A stretch of DNA of 64,000 nucleotides from CAZDXB01 sp964509335. GTDB lineage: Bacteria > Bacteroidota > Ignavibacteria > Kapaibacteriales > UBA2268. The notes beneath the pieces were generated by a model. It did not search any database. It was not told where the DNA came from and saw only the letters and a list, made by a program, of their open reading frames with translations. Each line of letters starts with the position of its first letter. The stretch's first letter is position 1. The stretch is from positions 1 through 64,000 of the forward strand of contig CAZDXB010000003.1 in the NCBI GenBank assembly GCA_964509335.1, written 5' to 3'. Positions 45,499 to 54,928 of the stretch are shown in pieces. A program made the translations under genes and the position numbers.

Positions 45499-46713
45499 AT
45501 GAAACAAAGATTGATAGTATTGCTTATATTGATTTTCTTTCTCGTTATTTCTCGCTTACCAGCCCAAAGACCTCCTTGTATGCCGGATTGGACGCTTTTG
45601 TCTTACGAGGGCAAAATTCCGGACCGTTTTCCGCTTTTGAAATTAGATATGCCTTACGAAGCTATGCTTTTTTATATCTGGTATAGCGACTGGGTCTATA
45701 ATTACGATGTAAATGAAATTGATGATATTTTTAATAATAAGTCTTTTGACGATGAATATAAAGAAATTATTAAAAGAATTTATATTGCCCAAGATTATAA
45801 TCCCATTTTATTAGAGCGACAGAATAACTATGAAGACAGTTTAAAGAAGGCATCCCAGGCTTACTTAACTTATCGTATTACTGAAAGATTGCGAGATATT
45901 GCTCCCGATACCCTAAGTCATTATGCTTTAATCAAGTCAGAAGTAATAGTCAGGTTTAAGATTACTGATATCATCAATAGAATTGTGGAATTAGGGGAAG
46001 CTAAATTAATTACGTCTGAAGTACAGGACGTTATTAAAGGTAATTTTATACCTACTTGCAAGGATATGACAATTCCCGACTCTCCTGAAGAATATATTAG
46101 ACCTGAGCCAAGTTTTCAGCTCAATGAATCGGGAAAATGCTTTCAATTCGACATAAGTAGCGATCATAATCAAGATATTGATTTAGACGTTGGAAATGAT
46201 TTTATTATTTTTATTTATTTCAAATCGCTTTGTTCCGATACTCTCAACAATTTTTACTATACCACTTCTGTAACAAAACAAAGTCCTTTTTCGAATCCTG
46301 ACGTTCCAAGATATTTTGTATTTCCGGTTAATAATGAAATTGTGGACGACCCCAATCGCCTTTTCAATTTCGGCGATAGCTTAACATACGACGAATGGCG
46401 TGAAAAATTACAGGAAAAAATCGACGAAATACTTAACAAAAATTATACTTCCGTTGACGAACCGCACGTTGTAAGTAACGATATTTCCGTTTATCCCAAT
46501 CCCGCCGGCGATTTCTTTTTTATTAGAACCAACGACTTTGGCGAGTATTCATTATCAATTACAAATACTTTAGGGCAAGAAATTATCAGAAGGCAATTTA
46601 AAAATGGAAACAAAACAAATAGAATTAATGTTTCCGATTTAACAAATGGCTGCTATTTCATAACAATTACGAGTAGTTCTAAGATATATACCTTTCCGCT
46701 TATAAAACAATAA
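45499..46713 (+). CDS. exported protein with T9SS type A sorting domain
   Basis: A 404-residue protein with a signal peptide (ending around LPAQ, residue 22). The N-terminal 310 residues share segments with the 43340 product: KLDMPYEAMLFYI, SEVQDVIKGNFIP and FPVNNEIVDDP with DEWREKLQEKIDEI. The C terminus begins DISVYPNPAGDFFFIR and ends FPLIKQ, the standard T9SS type A sorting domain, so it should be cleaved and released or anchored outside the outer membrane (family knowledge). It follows the metzincin-like gene by six bases. Its function is unknown. Confidence 0.7.
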   Translation: MKQRLIVLLILIFFLVISRLPAQRPPCMPDWTLLSYEGKIPDRFPLLKLDMPYEAMLFYIWYSDWVYNYDVNEIDDIFNNKSFDDEYKEIIKRIYIAQDYNPILLERQNNYEDSLKKASQAYLTYRITERLRDIAPDTLSHYALIKSEVIVRFKITDIINRIVELGEAKLITSEVQDVIKGNFIPTCKDMTIPDSPEEYIRPEPSFQLNESGKCFQFDISSDHNQDIDLDVGNDFIIFIYFKSLCSDTLNNFYYTTSVTKQSPFSNPDVPRYFVFPVNNEIVDDPNRLFNFGDSLTYDEWREKLQEKIDEILNKNYTSVDEPHVVSNDISVYPNPAGDFFFIRTNDFGEYSLSITNTLGQEIIRRQFKNGNKTNRINVSDLTNGCYFITITSSSKIYTFPLIKQ

Positions 46714-46804
46714 GCGGATTTTTCTTTAGTTTGACGCATAAATCCGTTAAATCTTTTAAGTTACTGATATTTCGCTCAAAAATTTAAGTTTTTAGAAAAC
46801 TATA

Positions 46805-48961
46805 CTATTCTACAATCGGCGTCTCTACTATTATTTCTACCGTTCGGCAGTAGAATCTGCCTTCGGGCAGTTTGTTGTTATACAAAAGCTCTTTTTCGCC
46901 TACGCCGCGAGCTGTGGCGTCAGGTCGGTTCAAAGCGTTTCTCGCCGATTTTGCGCGCCGCTCCGAAAGTCTTTTGTTATAATCGGCGTCTCCGGTTCGG
47001 TCGGTATATCCGCTTATCTCGATTTCTGAATCGGGTTTTATTCGGCTTTTAATGAAATCTATTACTTCTTTATTATTACCTTCGATGTAAGCCTTGTTAA
47101 AATCGAATAGAATTAAGCTGAATCGCTCGATTTCGTAGTCGCCGATTTTTTCTCTGCGCTTTTGCCGAATAGTTATTACTTTTACGGGAAGCGTTTTATC
47201 CGATATTGCCTTTTGGTTTCCTTTTATATCTTCAAGTTTGAGCTTGTAAATTATCTTTTCCGTCGCTTTGGGAATTATTTTTTGGTTTTTCTCCAAGCGC
47301 CAATCGATTTTTTCGGGGATTGATTTTTCGCCTTGTTCGACAAATTTATCGTTGGGAGCGGAAGGCTGGAAGGCGGTTAGCTCCCAGCTTTTTAATTCCG
47401 CTTCGGCTTCGATTTTCGTTTTGAATCTTGCAATAGGAGGATTTGCCCTTCTGTCGATTTTCTCGATAAAAATTGGTTTGAGAATAATGTCTTTATTGGA
47501 GTAAAGTTCGACTCTTCGGTTCTCGGCAATTTTATCCGGCTCTTGAATCGGAGTGGACGCTTTTTCGGGCAGCCCCCTTGCTTTAACTTTAATTCGGTCG
47601 GGGGGTAGCTTCCAAACTTCGACGAGATACCTTTTTACTCTCTCGGCTCTGTTTCTCGACAAAGCGTAGTTGTCTTTTTCTTTTCCCACTCCCGAATTAC
47701 ACCCTACTAACGTTATATTAGCCGAAGGGTTTTCCTTTAGTCTTTTGCCGACTATATTTAAAATATTGTAGTAAATATCTATTGTAGATTCTCTAAACAA
47801 GTTGTCGATTTCAAAACTTTCGGCTTCTTTTCGGTCGATTAGATTATATCTGTCGGGTAAATCGGAAGAATTCTCGGCGAAAAAGACATAGTTCAGCAAG
47901 GGGTCGAGTCTATTTGAAATATATTCTTCAATAGTAAATACGGGATTTGGAATTTCTTTTCCCAAAGAATCGACGCCGAAAGCTTCAATGCTGCCGAATA
48001 GATTGTATTTTTTTGGGCTAAACAGCGTGTCCGTTCTTTCGTAAATTTTTGTGATTATTTTTTTATTATCAATTATTTCTTCCGTTTCAATTTCCGACGG
48101 AACGCCCGTTGATATTGTATCCGCGGCGAACTTTTCGGATTCAATCATCAAGGTGTCGATATTCCATTTCATCTCAATTTCCTCCTCGAGCCTAACGGGA
48201 CGATACTTGATAGCCGCTCCGCCTCTTAGGCTTCCGCACCTCCAGTTTACGTCCGAAACGTATGAATTCAAGCCGAAATAGTAGTAAATTTCAGGGGACA
48301 GCAATAGGCTTTTTGAGGAGTTTAGCGGTAAATCGTAACTTAAGCCGGCGAGAGCGTAAAGTATAACAGAGGAGGCGTTCGGTATGGCGCCGGACGTGTC
48401 GTTGCGGACGCGCAAGCCGGTGTCGTTGCCGTCGGCGTCGGCGAAGGTTCCGCCGTCCGAAGGTTTTGATATTTCCTCCTTTTGGTCGAATTCGCTAACG
48501 GTTTGGTAGCCGATTCTAAATCCCGCGCTTAATCTTAGCTCATTAGTTATACCGTATGAAATCATCGGTTCTAAGCCAATATCTCTCAAGACGCCGTCCA
48601 TCGTGTGCTCAAAAGCGCCTTGTTGATGATTCCCATCTACGATTACGTGAGTCGTCTCTTCTTTGACGAGCAGACCGTCGAAGCTGGAATAACTAGCTCT
48701 TAAATTGAGAAATAGATTCTTGTCGATATGCGTTTCGAACAAAGCTCCGATTGAAAGTCCCGTTCCGACGCCGCTCTCGAATTGGGGACAACAGTTGGGG
48801 ATTCCCGTAAGTTTGTCGAAGTCGGCTATATGCGTATTTAAGCCGAAATGGGAGTATAAGCCGTAACTGTCCTCCGTATTCAAATCGGGATTATCCCGCG
48901 AGAGTAAAGCGCTTTGCAAACAAAGCAAAGACGCGATAACAAATAAAACTACTTTTTTCAT
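46805..48961 (-). CDS. OmpA-family outer-membrane protein with two OmpA domains
   Basis: A 718-residue protein. A signal peptide (to about residue 21) precedes a barrel-like N-terminal region of about 240 residues containing LFLNLRASYSSFDGL and KSLLLSPEIYYYFGLN. Two OmpA C-like peptidoglycan-binding domains follow: one around 400-490 (NPSANITLVGCNSGVGKEKD, NRAERVKRYLVEVW, ENRRVEL) and one near the end (LILFDFNKAYIEGNNKEVID, ISGYTDRTGDADYNKRLS, ERRAKSARNAL). Duplicate OmpA domains in one chain are uncommon but known. It is monocistronic and likely anchors envelope to cell wall. Confidence 0.85.
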   Translation of the reverse strand: MKKVVLFVIASLLCLQSALLSRDNPDLNTEDSYGLYSHFGLNTHIADFDKLTGIPNCCPQFESGVGTGLSIGALFETHIDKNLFLNLRASYSSFDGLLVKEETTHVIVDGNHQQGAFEHTMDGVLRDIGLEPMISYGITNELRLSAGFRIGYQTVSEFDQKEEISKPSDGGTFADADGNDTGLRVRNDTSGAIPNASSVILYALAGLSYDLPLNSSKSLLLSPEIYYYFGLNSYVSDVNWRCGSLRGGAAIKYRPVRLEEEIEMKWNIDTLMIESEKFAADTISTGVPSEIETEEIIDNKKIITKIYERTDTLFSPKKYNLFGSIEAFGVDSLGKEIPNPVFTIEEYISNRLDPLLNYVFFAENSSDLPDRYNLIDRKEAESFEIDNLFRESTIDIYYNILNIVGKRLKENPSANITLVGCNSGVGKEKDNYALSRNRAERVKRYLVEVWKLPPDRIKVKARGLPEKASTPIQEPDKIAENRRVELYSNKDIILKPIFIEKIDRRANPPIARFKTKIEAEAELKSWELTAFQPSAPNDKFVEQGEKSIPEKIDWRLEKNQKIIPKATEKIIYKLKLEDIKGNQKAISDKTLPVKVITIRQKRREKIGDYEIERFSLILFDFNKAYIEGNNKEVIDFIKSRIKPDSEIEISGYTDRTGDADYNKRLSERRAKSARNALNRPDATARGVGEKELLYNNKLPEGRFYCRTVEIIVETPIVE

Positions 48962-49067
48962 AAAAAACCTCTATTTCAAAACTTCGATTGTTTTCGATTT
49001 TACCACCGTCGGCGTCAAAAGCCGCTTGGCAAAGAAGCGCGAAAATCGGTATTATTAGCTTTTTCAT
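48891..49067 (-). CDS. possible short reading frame overlapping the OmpA gene start
   Basis: An ATG at 49067 follows GGCGGGG and reads 58 residues to a TAA at 48891, beginning MKKLIIPIFALLCQAAFDAD, which looks like a signal peptide. It overlaps the first 71 bases of the OmpA-family gene in another frame. It could be a leader peptide, a small exported protein, or the remnant of an older start. No family is recognised. Confidence 0.3.
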   Translation of the reverse strand: MKKLIIPIFALLCQAAFDADGGKIENNRSFEIEVFYEKSSFICYRVFALFAKRFTLAG

Positions 49068-49338
49068 TTTATCCCCGCCTTCTAATCCTCAAAATATAAT
49101 AAATAATTCGCAAAAAAATACGCGACGATTACTATAATAACAAAATATTCTTAAAATGTTTTGTCTTTTTCCTTTTTTCGGTAAGAATAATTATACAATC
49201 ACTGGCAATTATCGTTTTAGCTCTCTTGTTTTTTTCTTGTTATGTTTTGCGAATCGAAGCGTTTTCGTAAAAAGTTTTTTATTTAACGCAAATAGCGGTT
49301 AATTTTGTTATTTTAGTTAGAAAATCGAAGAGACAATA
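48962..49338. other. upstream region of the OmpA gene and of the heparinase gene
   Basis: This AT-rich stretch holds the short reading frame at 48891-49067 and a minus-strand promoter, and otherwise no recognisable gene or RNA. Confidence 0.5.
49113..49144 (-). promoter_or_regulatory. promoter for the OmpA-family gene
   Basis: On the minus strand TTTG (49144-49141), 20 bases, then TATTTTTT (49120-49113), a one-mismatch Bacteroidota promoter about 46 bases before the short ORF start and 150 before the OmpA start. Confidence 0.5.
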
Positions 49339-51603
49339 TTGAACGAATTGAAGAGATGGTTGAAAGTCTTGGCGATTTCGCCGGAAATAGCTTTGAAAAA
49401 AGCTGTTTCCAAGGTCGTCCGCGCTTTGACGATTCGGCGGCGTTGGAAAATGGATAATTCAAGGCCGACGTTTGAGAAGATTTCGTCGGGGGTTAACAAA
49501 ATCGACGGTTCGTTTTATTTGCCGCCCGAGCCGAAAGATTTGCAATTCAGAAAAAGTCAAATATTAGATTTAGCTAATAGTATTCTCGCCCATAAATTTG
49601 ATTTGCTCGGTTCGGGCTTGACTCGGGTTTATAGGGGTATGGAAGCGGAAGGTTTCGCCGGCGTTAGATACTCGGGAGGCGACGGTTTTTTAGAGTGGAA
49701 CGATTTTTTAAAGGACGCGGTTACCGAACCGAATTATCCGTTTTGCTTGCAAGTTTCTCAGTTGATAGATAAAGAATACCATCCTTTAGACTGGCAAATC
49801 GACTTCAAATCCGGTTACAGATGGAGCGAGAGAGTATGGTATAAGGATATAGTTTACGGCGATAAAAGGGGAGCGGACGTAAAAGTTCCTTGGGAATTAG
49901 GCAGAATGCAACATTTGCCGATTTTAGCTTACGCTTACATTTTGGGAGACGAAGAGAGTTCAGAGAAATATTTACGGGAATTTGTAAACGAGATATTCGA
50001 TTTTATAGCGTCTAATCCGCCGAGATTCGGCGTTCAATGGGTTTGCTCGATGGACGCGGCGATTAGATTGACGAACTGGCTGGTCGCATACGATATGTTT
50101 AAAGGCGCGGGCGCGGAGTTCAACGAGAATTTTGAGAAGATTTTCGCGAAAAGCGTTTACGAACATACCGAACATATATTTAATAATCTCGAGTATTCGT
50201 CCGGGCTTAGGGGGAATCATTATTTGGCGAACGCGGCTGGGTTGTTGTTCGGCGCGGCTTATTTGCCCAATTCCAAGCGTTCGAGAGCTATTTTAGCTTT
50301 CGCTTTGCAAGAGTTGGTTAACGAGATTGGGTTCCAGTTTTACCGCGACGGCGGAAATTTTGAGGCTTCAACGAGTTATCATTCCTTCGCCGCCGAAATG
50401 GTTTACCATTCTGTTTTACTTGCTTTATCTTTGCCGGAAAGTAAAGTCAAAAATATAGAGAAATTTTATTCAGAGGAGATTAAAAAGTATAGAAAGATAG
50501 ACGCTCTTGAAAAGCAGGGCTATCGAATTGAAAATTCAAAAATTGTTTTTTCTAAAGAAGTTCTCGATAAATTAAAGCAAACGGCTTACTTTTCTTATAC
50601 GGTTTCCGATTTGGATTACGTTTCGCCTAAAATTGGGGACGAAGACGGCGGAAGATTTTTGAAGCTGACGCCGCAAAATATAGATAATTCACAAATATTT
50701 CCAATCGCTCTTTTTTCCACTTTGAGCAATTGCGAGGAGCTTTTGAACAAGCGGTCGAAATTCGGCGACTCGCCGATTTTTGAAATTTCGATAGTCAAGC
50801 GAATCGGCGATAGGATAGGCGAATCTTTTATTGATTTAAGCGACGAGTTCATTAACGACGTTTTGCAGCAGAAGAAATTTATCAAAGACCCTGAATCCGA
50901 AGAGTCGGGCGTTTTGCATTATTCTTTTCCGAATTTCGGCGTATATTGCAATAAAACTTATTATTATCATTCGATTGTCCGATGCGGATTTGTCGGACAG
51001 TTGGGCAAAGGCGGTCATAGCCACAACGACCAGCTGTCGATATATTTGTTTATTAAAGGCAGGGAGTTTCTAACGGACGGCGGAACTTACGTTTACACCG
51101 CTTTGCCCGACGAGCGGAACCGAAGACGCTCGACCGCTTATCACAATACATTGCATATCCCAAATTTTGAGCAAAATCAATTCGCCAACGAGAATACCGA
51201 CGATTTGTTTTGGATAGAAAAACATAAGTCCAAAGCGAAATCATTGCAGTTTTCGGATATTATGTTTATCGGCGAACATTACGGCTACCCAAAGCCGCAC
51301 AAACGAATATTAAGTTTTGATATTAATAATGTCGAGGGCGTTGACCTTTGCCAATTAAATCTCGAGAAGCGCGTTAATTTTCATTTGGCTCCGGGGGTAA
51401 CTTCAAAAATAAACAGCGAGGGAAACAGAGCCGTGTTGAGCTTAGACGGCATAGTAGCCGAACTTACCTGCGAAGGAGCGGAAATAAATTCTGAGAATTA
51501 CAATTTCTCGCCGGGCTACGGCAAATTGAAAAGGGCGGAAAAGATAATTCTTAAAAGCTTCGAAAATAAAGTTAAATGGAACTTAGAAATTATCGCCGTA
51601 TAA
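49339..51603 (+). CDS. heparinase II/III-like polysaccharide lyase
   Basis: A 754-residue protein from a TTG at 49339; the basic N terminus (RWLKVLAISPEIALKKAVSK) is common in this family, supporting that start over an ATG at 49450. Residues about 90-430 form the alpha toroid, with GVQWVCSMDAAIRLTNWLVA and SSGLRGNHYLANAAGLLF. The beta-sandwich domain includes GKGGHSHNDQLSIYLFIKGR and LTDGGTYVYT, bearing the conserved His and Asn of heparinase II/III. No signal peptide is seen. Its neighbour is a flippase, so it may act on an extracellular glycan (inference). Confidence 0.85.
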   Translation: MNELKRWLKVLAISPEIALKKAVSKVVRALTIRRRWKMDNSRPTFEKISSGVNKIDGSFYLPPEPKDLQFRKSQILDLANSILAHKFDLLGSGLTRVYRGMEAEGFAGVRYSGGDGFLEWNDFLKDAVTEPNYPFCLQVSQLIDKEYHPLDWQIDFKSGYRWSERVWYKDIVYGDKRGADVKVPWELGRMQHLPILAYAYILGDEESSEKYLREFVNEIFDFIASNPPRFGVQWVCSMDAAIRLTNWLVAYDMFKGAGAEFNENFEKIFAKSVYEHTEHIFNNLEYSSGLRGNHYLANAAGLLFGAAYLPNSKRSRAILAFALQELVNEIGFQFYRDGGNFEASTSYHSFAAEMVYHSVLLALSLPESKVKNIEKFYSEEIKKYRKIDALEKQGYRIENSKIVFSKEVLDKLKQTAYFSYTVSDLDYVSPKIGDEDGGRFLKLTPQNIDNSQIFPIALFSTLSNCEELLNKRSKFGDSPIFEISIVKRIGDRIGESFIDLSDEFINDVLQQKKFIKDPESEESGVLHYSFPNFGVYCNKTYYYHSIVRCGFVGQLGKGGHSHNDQLSIYLFIKGREFLTDGGTYVYTALPDERNRRRSTAYHNTLHIPNFEQNQFANENTDDLFWIEKHKSKAKSLQFSDIMFIGEHYGYPKPHKRILSFDINNVEGVDLCQLNLEKRVNFHLAPGVTSKINSEGNRAVLSLDGIVAELTCEGAEINSENYNFSPGYGKLKRAEKIILKSFENKVKWNLEIIAV

Positions 51604-51612
51604 AGCGTATTG

Positions 51613-52920
51613 ATGAGAATTCAAGAGCACATAGACAAAATTTCGTGGTCGCTAGCCGACAAAGCTCTGTATTTTATTTACGGGGTGGTAACTTTATTTC
51701 AAATGAGAGCTCTCAATCCTGACGAGTTCGGAATTTTCGGATTAATGATAGGTTTGCACACTTGGTTTTTTATTGTTATCGATTCTTTCGCTCTTCAGAA
51801 TTTAATTCAATTTGGGATGAATCTCGAAAATAGAAAGAAAGTTAATTTTTACGCTTTGATTATCGAAATTGCGTTAGCCTTGGTTTTATCGTCGTTTGTT
51901 TATTTTTCCCGATTCCAGTTTTCCGAGGTTTTTAACGAAGCGAGGTTAGTGGAAGTGGGAAATGCATTGCCGATTCTCATTTTTTTGACTATTCCGCGAA
52001 TGTTTTCGATTAAAATAATATATCGCAATCAGCAGTATTACAAGCTGTTTTTCACGAATTTCGTATTTTTTGGAGCTATGACGGCAATTACGGTATATTT
52101 GCTAATTGAATACGGGACTCTCGATTTTAGCGATATGTTGTTGATTTATTTTACCGGCACTGGGCTAAGCTCTCTTTACGGTTTGTTGACGATAAAAGAC
52201 GATTTGCGGTTTAGTTTGCGCGGTTCGGTTAAATTGAAGGATATGGTAAAATTTTCTCTGCCTTGGACATTCTACTCGTCTTTTCATTATCTGCCGAGGA
52301 ATTTAGATATATACGTTGTTCAGGCGTTTTTCTCTACTTCGGCTACGGGCGTATATTATTCGGCTAAAAATCTTTTCCGGGTTTTCGACGAAGCTCTGAA
52401 CGCTTCTTTTGGATTGGTTTATCCAGCCGCCGTGCGATTAATTGAAAGAAAAGATTATTCGGCGCTTAACGAGTTGACGACTAAGGCGGTTTCGTTTTTG
52501 TTTATGGCGTTTTTCACAGCCGTCGTCGTTTTGGAAGCCGGAGTGGGCGAGTGGTTCATCGAATTCTTTTTGCCGGAGAGTTATCATTTTGCCGTCGGGC
52601 AATTTGAGTTATTGCTTATAGCGGCTTTGGGAATGCCGATGCTGGTTTTGTCGTCGATAATTACCGCTATAGGAAAGCCTTATATTGCTTTTTCTTTTTC
52701 GGCGGCGGGGGTTGTTCTGTGTTTTGTTACTTTGTATTTGGTCGGTCTGAGCGGCAACGCTTTATTTATGCCTTTGGGAATTATAGTTTATATATTTTCG
52801 AACGCGATTATGTTTTATATTTATACGAACAAGAATTTCAATTTTAAATTTATGTCTATTTTTAGAGCTTTCGGAGATTCGAAAGAGTTTATAAAGAAAT
52901 TGTTGAACAAAAATAAATAG
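51613..52920 (+). CDS. polysaccharide flippase (Wzx/MurJ-like)
   Basis: A 435-residue membrane protein with about 12 hydrophobic helices, of the MOP superfamily that moves lipid-linked oligosaccharides across the inner membrane. The N terminus KISWSLADKALYFIYGVVTL and ALNPDEFGIFGLMIGL, and the mid-chain SLPWTFYSSFHYLPRNLDIYV, are typical. A TTG one codon upstream is an alternative start. It follows the heparinase-like gene by nine bases, so the two may serve one polysaccharide. Confidence 0.85.
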   Translation: MRIQEHIDKISWSLADKALYFIYGVVTLFQMRALNPDEFGIFGLMIGLHTWFFIVIDSFALQNLIQFGMNLENRKKVNFYALIIEIALALVLSSFVYFSRFQFSEVFNEARLVEVGNALPILIFLTIPRMFSIKIIYRNQQYYKLFFTNFVFFGAMTAITVYLLIEYGTLDFSDMLLIYFTGTGLSSLYGLLTIKDDLRFSLRGSVKLKDMVKFSLPWTFYSSFHYLPRNLDIYVVQAFFSTSATGVYYSAKNLFRVFDEALNASFGLVYPAAVRLIERKDYSALNELTTKAVSFLFMAFFTAVVVLEAGVGEWFIEFFLPESYHFAVGQFELLLIAALGMPMLVLSSIITAIGKPYIAFSFSAAGVVLCFVTLYLVGLSGNALFMPLGIIVYIFSNAIMFYIYTNKNFNFKFMSIFRAFGDSKEFIKKLLNKNK

Positions 52921-52922
52921 AG

Positions 52923-53774
52923 ATGTTTTCAACTTTAGGTCAATTATATTCCGATAGATTTTGCTCGGCTTTAAAAATTATTTTTACCGCCGCTATGGCG
53001 ACTCTTATTTTAACTATGGGGGTGGAAATTTATAAGTACGGGGAAATTGAATACGGCGCCGTCGCCGAGCAAGCGAAAATGACAGCGGTCTTTAATTCGT
53101 CCGTCAGCCAAAAACAAGCGTTTGAATTTATCGAAAAGTTGAATTCGATAAAGATGGTAGAGCGATGCGAATACGTTTCTTCGGACGAAGCGGCGGAGAA
53201 GTTCTTTTCGGACTACGAATTGTCGGAAGAGTTGACCGAGGCTAATCCTTTTCCCGATATAGTTAAAATTGTTTTGCGTCAAGAATTCGTGGAGTCTCGC
53301 AATGTTAAGCTGTTGGTCGATAAGCTAAGAAATAGCGATTTAATCGAGGAAGTTAGATATAAGAAAGATTTTGTCGAGGATTTGTCGATTTTTAAAAGCC
53401 AAATATTTCAATTATTGGGAGTGTTCGCGGCGATTCTCCTTGTATTCTTGTCTTGGGGTCTTTTCTTGTCGATTAAATCTGAGTTTGCGTATCCCGCCGC
53501 AAATTTGATTAAAAAGAGCGGCGAGAAACGGGAGTTGTCGTCGAAGCGTTTGTTCGCTACTTGGTCTAATTTCGTTTTTTCTTTTTTTAACGCTTTTTGC
53601 GGGGTTTTAATTGCGACGGCGGCTTTAATCTTAATTTGGTTTTTTTTAAAGGAAGAGTTCGCTTGGCTGTCTTTGCTGCGATTGAAGTCGATTATACAAA
53701 GCGGCTCGGCGATATTCTTCGCGAGTATTTTGGTTTCTTTGTTTAGCGCGATTGTCGTGAAAAGAAAGTATTAA
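52923..53774 (+). CDS. FtsX-like membrane protein
   Basis: A 283-residue protein with the FtsX layout: one N-terminal membrane helix (about 15-35), an extracytoplasmic domain to residue 155 with MVERCEYVSSDEAAEKFF and EANPFPDIVKIVL, which resembles the NPLPxS segment of FtsX, then three membrane helices. FtsX with FtsE drives cell wall hydrolases at division (family knowledge). No ftsE is adjacent, so the partner would be encoded elsewhere. The divergence is high, so another FtsX-type permease is possible. Confidence 0.7.
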   Translation: MFSTLGQLYSDRFCSALKIIFTAAMATLILTMGVEIYKYGEIEYGAVAEQAKMTAVFNSSVSQKQAFEFIEKLNSIKMVERCEYVSSDEAAEKFFSDYELSEELTEANPFPDIVKIVLRQEFVESRNVKLLVDKLRNSDLIEEVRYKKDFVEDLSIFKSQIFQLLGVFAAILLVFLSWGLFLSIKSEFAYPAANLIKKSGEKRELSSKRLFATWSNFVFSFFNAFCGVLIATAALILIWFFLKEEFAWLSLLRLKSIIQSGSAIFFASILVSLFSAIVVKRKY

Positions 53775-53775
53775 T

Positions 53776-54858
53776 ATGACCATTATCGATAGATATATCG
53801 TCAAGCAATTATTTTTAACGCTGGTATTTTCGCTCGCGGCGTTGTCGATGATTTTTATTCTCGTCAATCTTCTCGAAAACTTGGACGAGTTTTTAGATAA
53901 GGATTTAACGTTCAAAACTATTGTTTTGTATTACGTTTATTACTTGCCGGATATTTTAAAAATAATAACGCCCGTGGCGTTGCTTGTTTCGGTGCTTTTT
54001 ACGGTCGGCAAGTTATCTACGTTAAACGAAATAACAGCAATGAAATCCGGCGGCGTAAGTTTATACAGATTGATGGTTCCGCTGGCGATTTTTTCTGTTA
54101 TTATTAGCGGCGGGCAATTGTATTTTAACGGGTGGGTCGTTCCGAGAGCGAACGAGAAAAAAATATTTATCGAGGAGAAGCATTTACACAAAAGGATTAG
54201 CGGCGGACCGATTTATAATTTATATTTCAGAGACGACCCTAAAACCAACGTAATAATGCGTTATTACGACGCTACTACAAAAACGGGCTCTAACGTCGCA
54301 ATTGAACGATATAGGATTAATAAAAGACCGGTTTTAGAAAGTAGGATGGAGGCGAGGAAAATTGAATGGGATTCGGTCGAAAGCGCTTGGATAATGTACG
54401 CCGGCGTCGAAAGGGATTTTACGAGTAAGGGCGCCGAAACCGAACCTTTCAAAAAGAAAATAACGAATTTGAAAATCACGCATAATAAAATAGTCCAGCT
54501 GCAAAGGTCTCCCGAAGAGATGAATTTTAACGAATTGCGAGATTACATAGCTCTTTTAAAGCAAGGGGGCAAAGACGTCAGGAAGCAGATGATTGAATAC
54601 TACGGCGGCTACGCTTTTCCTTTCGCTAATTTCATCGTTGTTTTGTTCGGCGCTCCTTTTGCTTCGGTAAGAAGGAAAGGCGGATTAGCTATACAAATAG
54701 GAGCGGCTTTGATATTATCGTTCGCATATTTGGTGTTTTCAAAAATTTCGCAAACTATGGGATACGCGGCTGATATTAATCCGATTTTAGCCGGCTGGGG
54801 AGCGAACATTATATTTTTTATAATCGGCTTAATAACTATATTAAAAACTAAAACATAG
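53776..54858 (+). CDS. LptF/LptG-family permease
   Basis: A 360-residue permease of the lipopolysaccharide transport ABC complex. The start MTIIDRYIVKQLFLTLVFSL, PDILKIITPVALLVSVLFT and MKSGGVSLYRL are conserved, followed by a periplasmic beta-jellyroll (about 130-250) and three C-terminal helices with FPFANFIVVLFGAPFA. LptF and LptG with LptB extract LPS from the inner membrane. Its start is two bases after the FtsX-like gene. Whether it is LptF or LptG cannot be told; no second copy is in the window. Confidence 0.88.
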   Translation: MTIIDRYIVKQLFLTLVFSLAALSMIFILVNLLENLDEFLDKDLTFKTIVLYYVYYLPDILKIITPVALLVSVLFTVGKLSTLNEITAMKSGGVSLYRLMVPLAIFSVIISGGQLYFNGWVVPRANEKKIFIEEKHLHKRISGGPIYNLYFRDDPKTNVIMRYYDATTKTGSNVAIERYRINKRPVLESRMEARKIEWDSVESAWIMYAGVERDFTSKGAETEPFKKKITNLKITHNKIVQLQRSPEEMNFNELRDYIALLKQGGKDVRKQMIEYYGGYAFPFANFIVVLFGAPFASVRRKGGLAIQIGAALILSFAYLVFSKISQTMGYAADINPILAGWGANIIFFIIGLITILKTKT

Positions 54859-54928
54859 AGGTTTTATATATTGCGAAAATCTCGTAACTTTAAAAAATTA
54901 AAAAGTTTAATTATCAAAAGGCTTGAAA

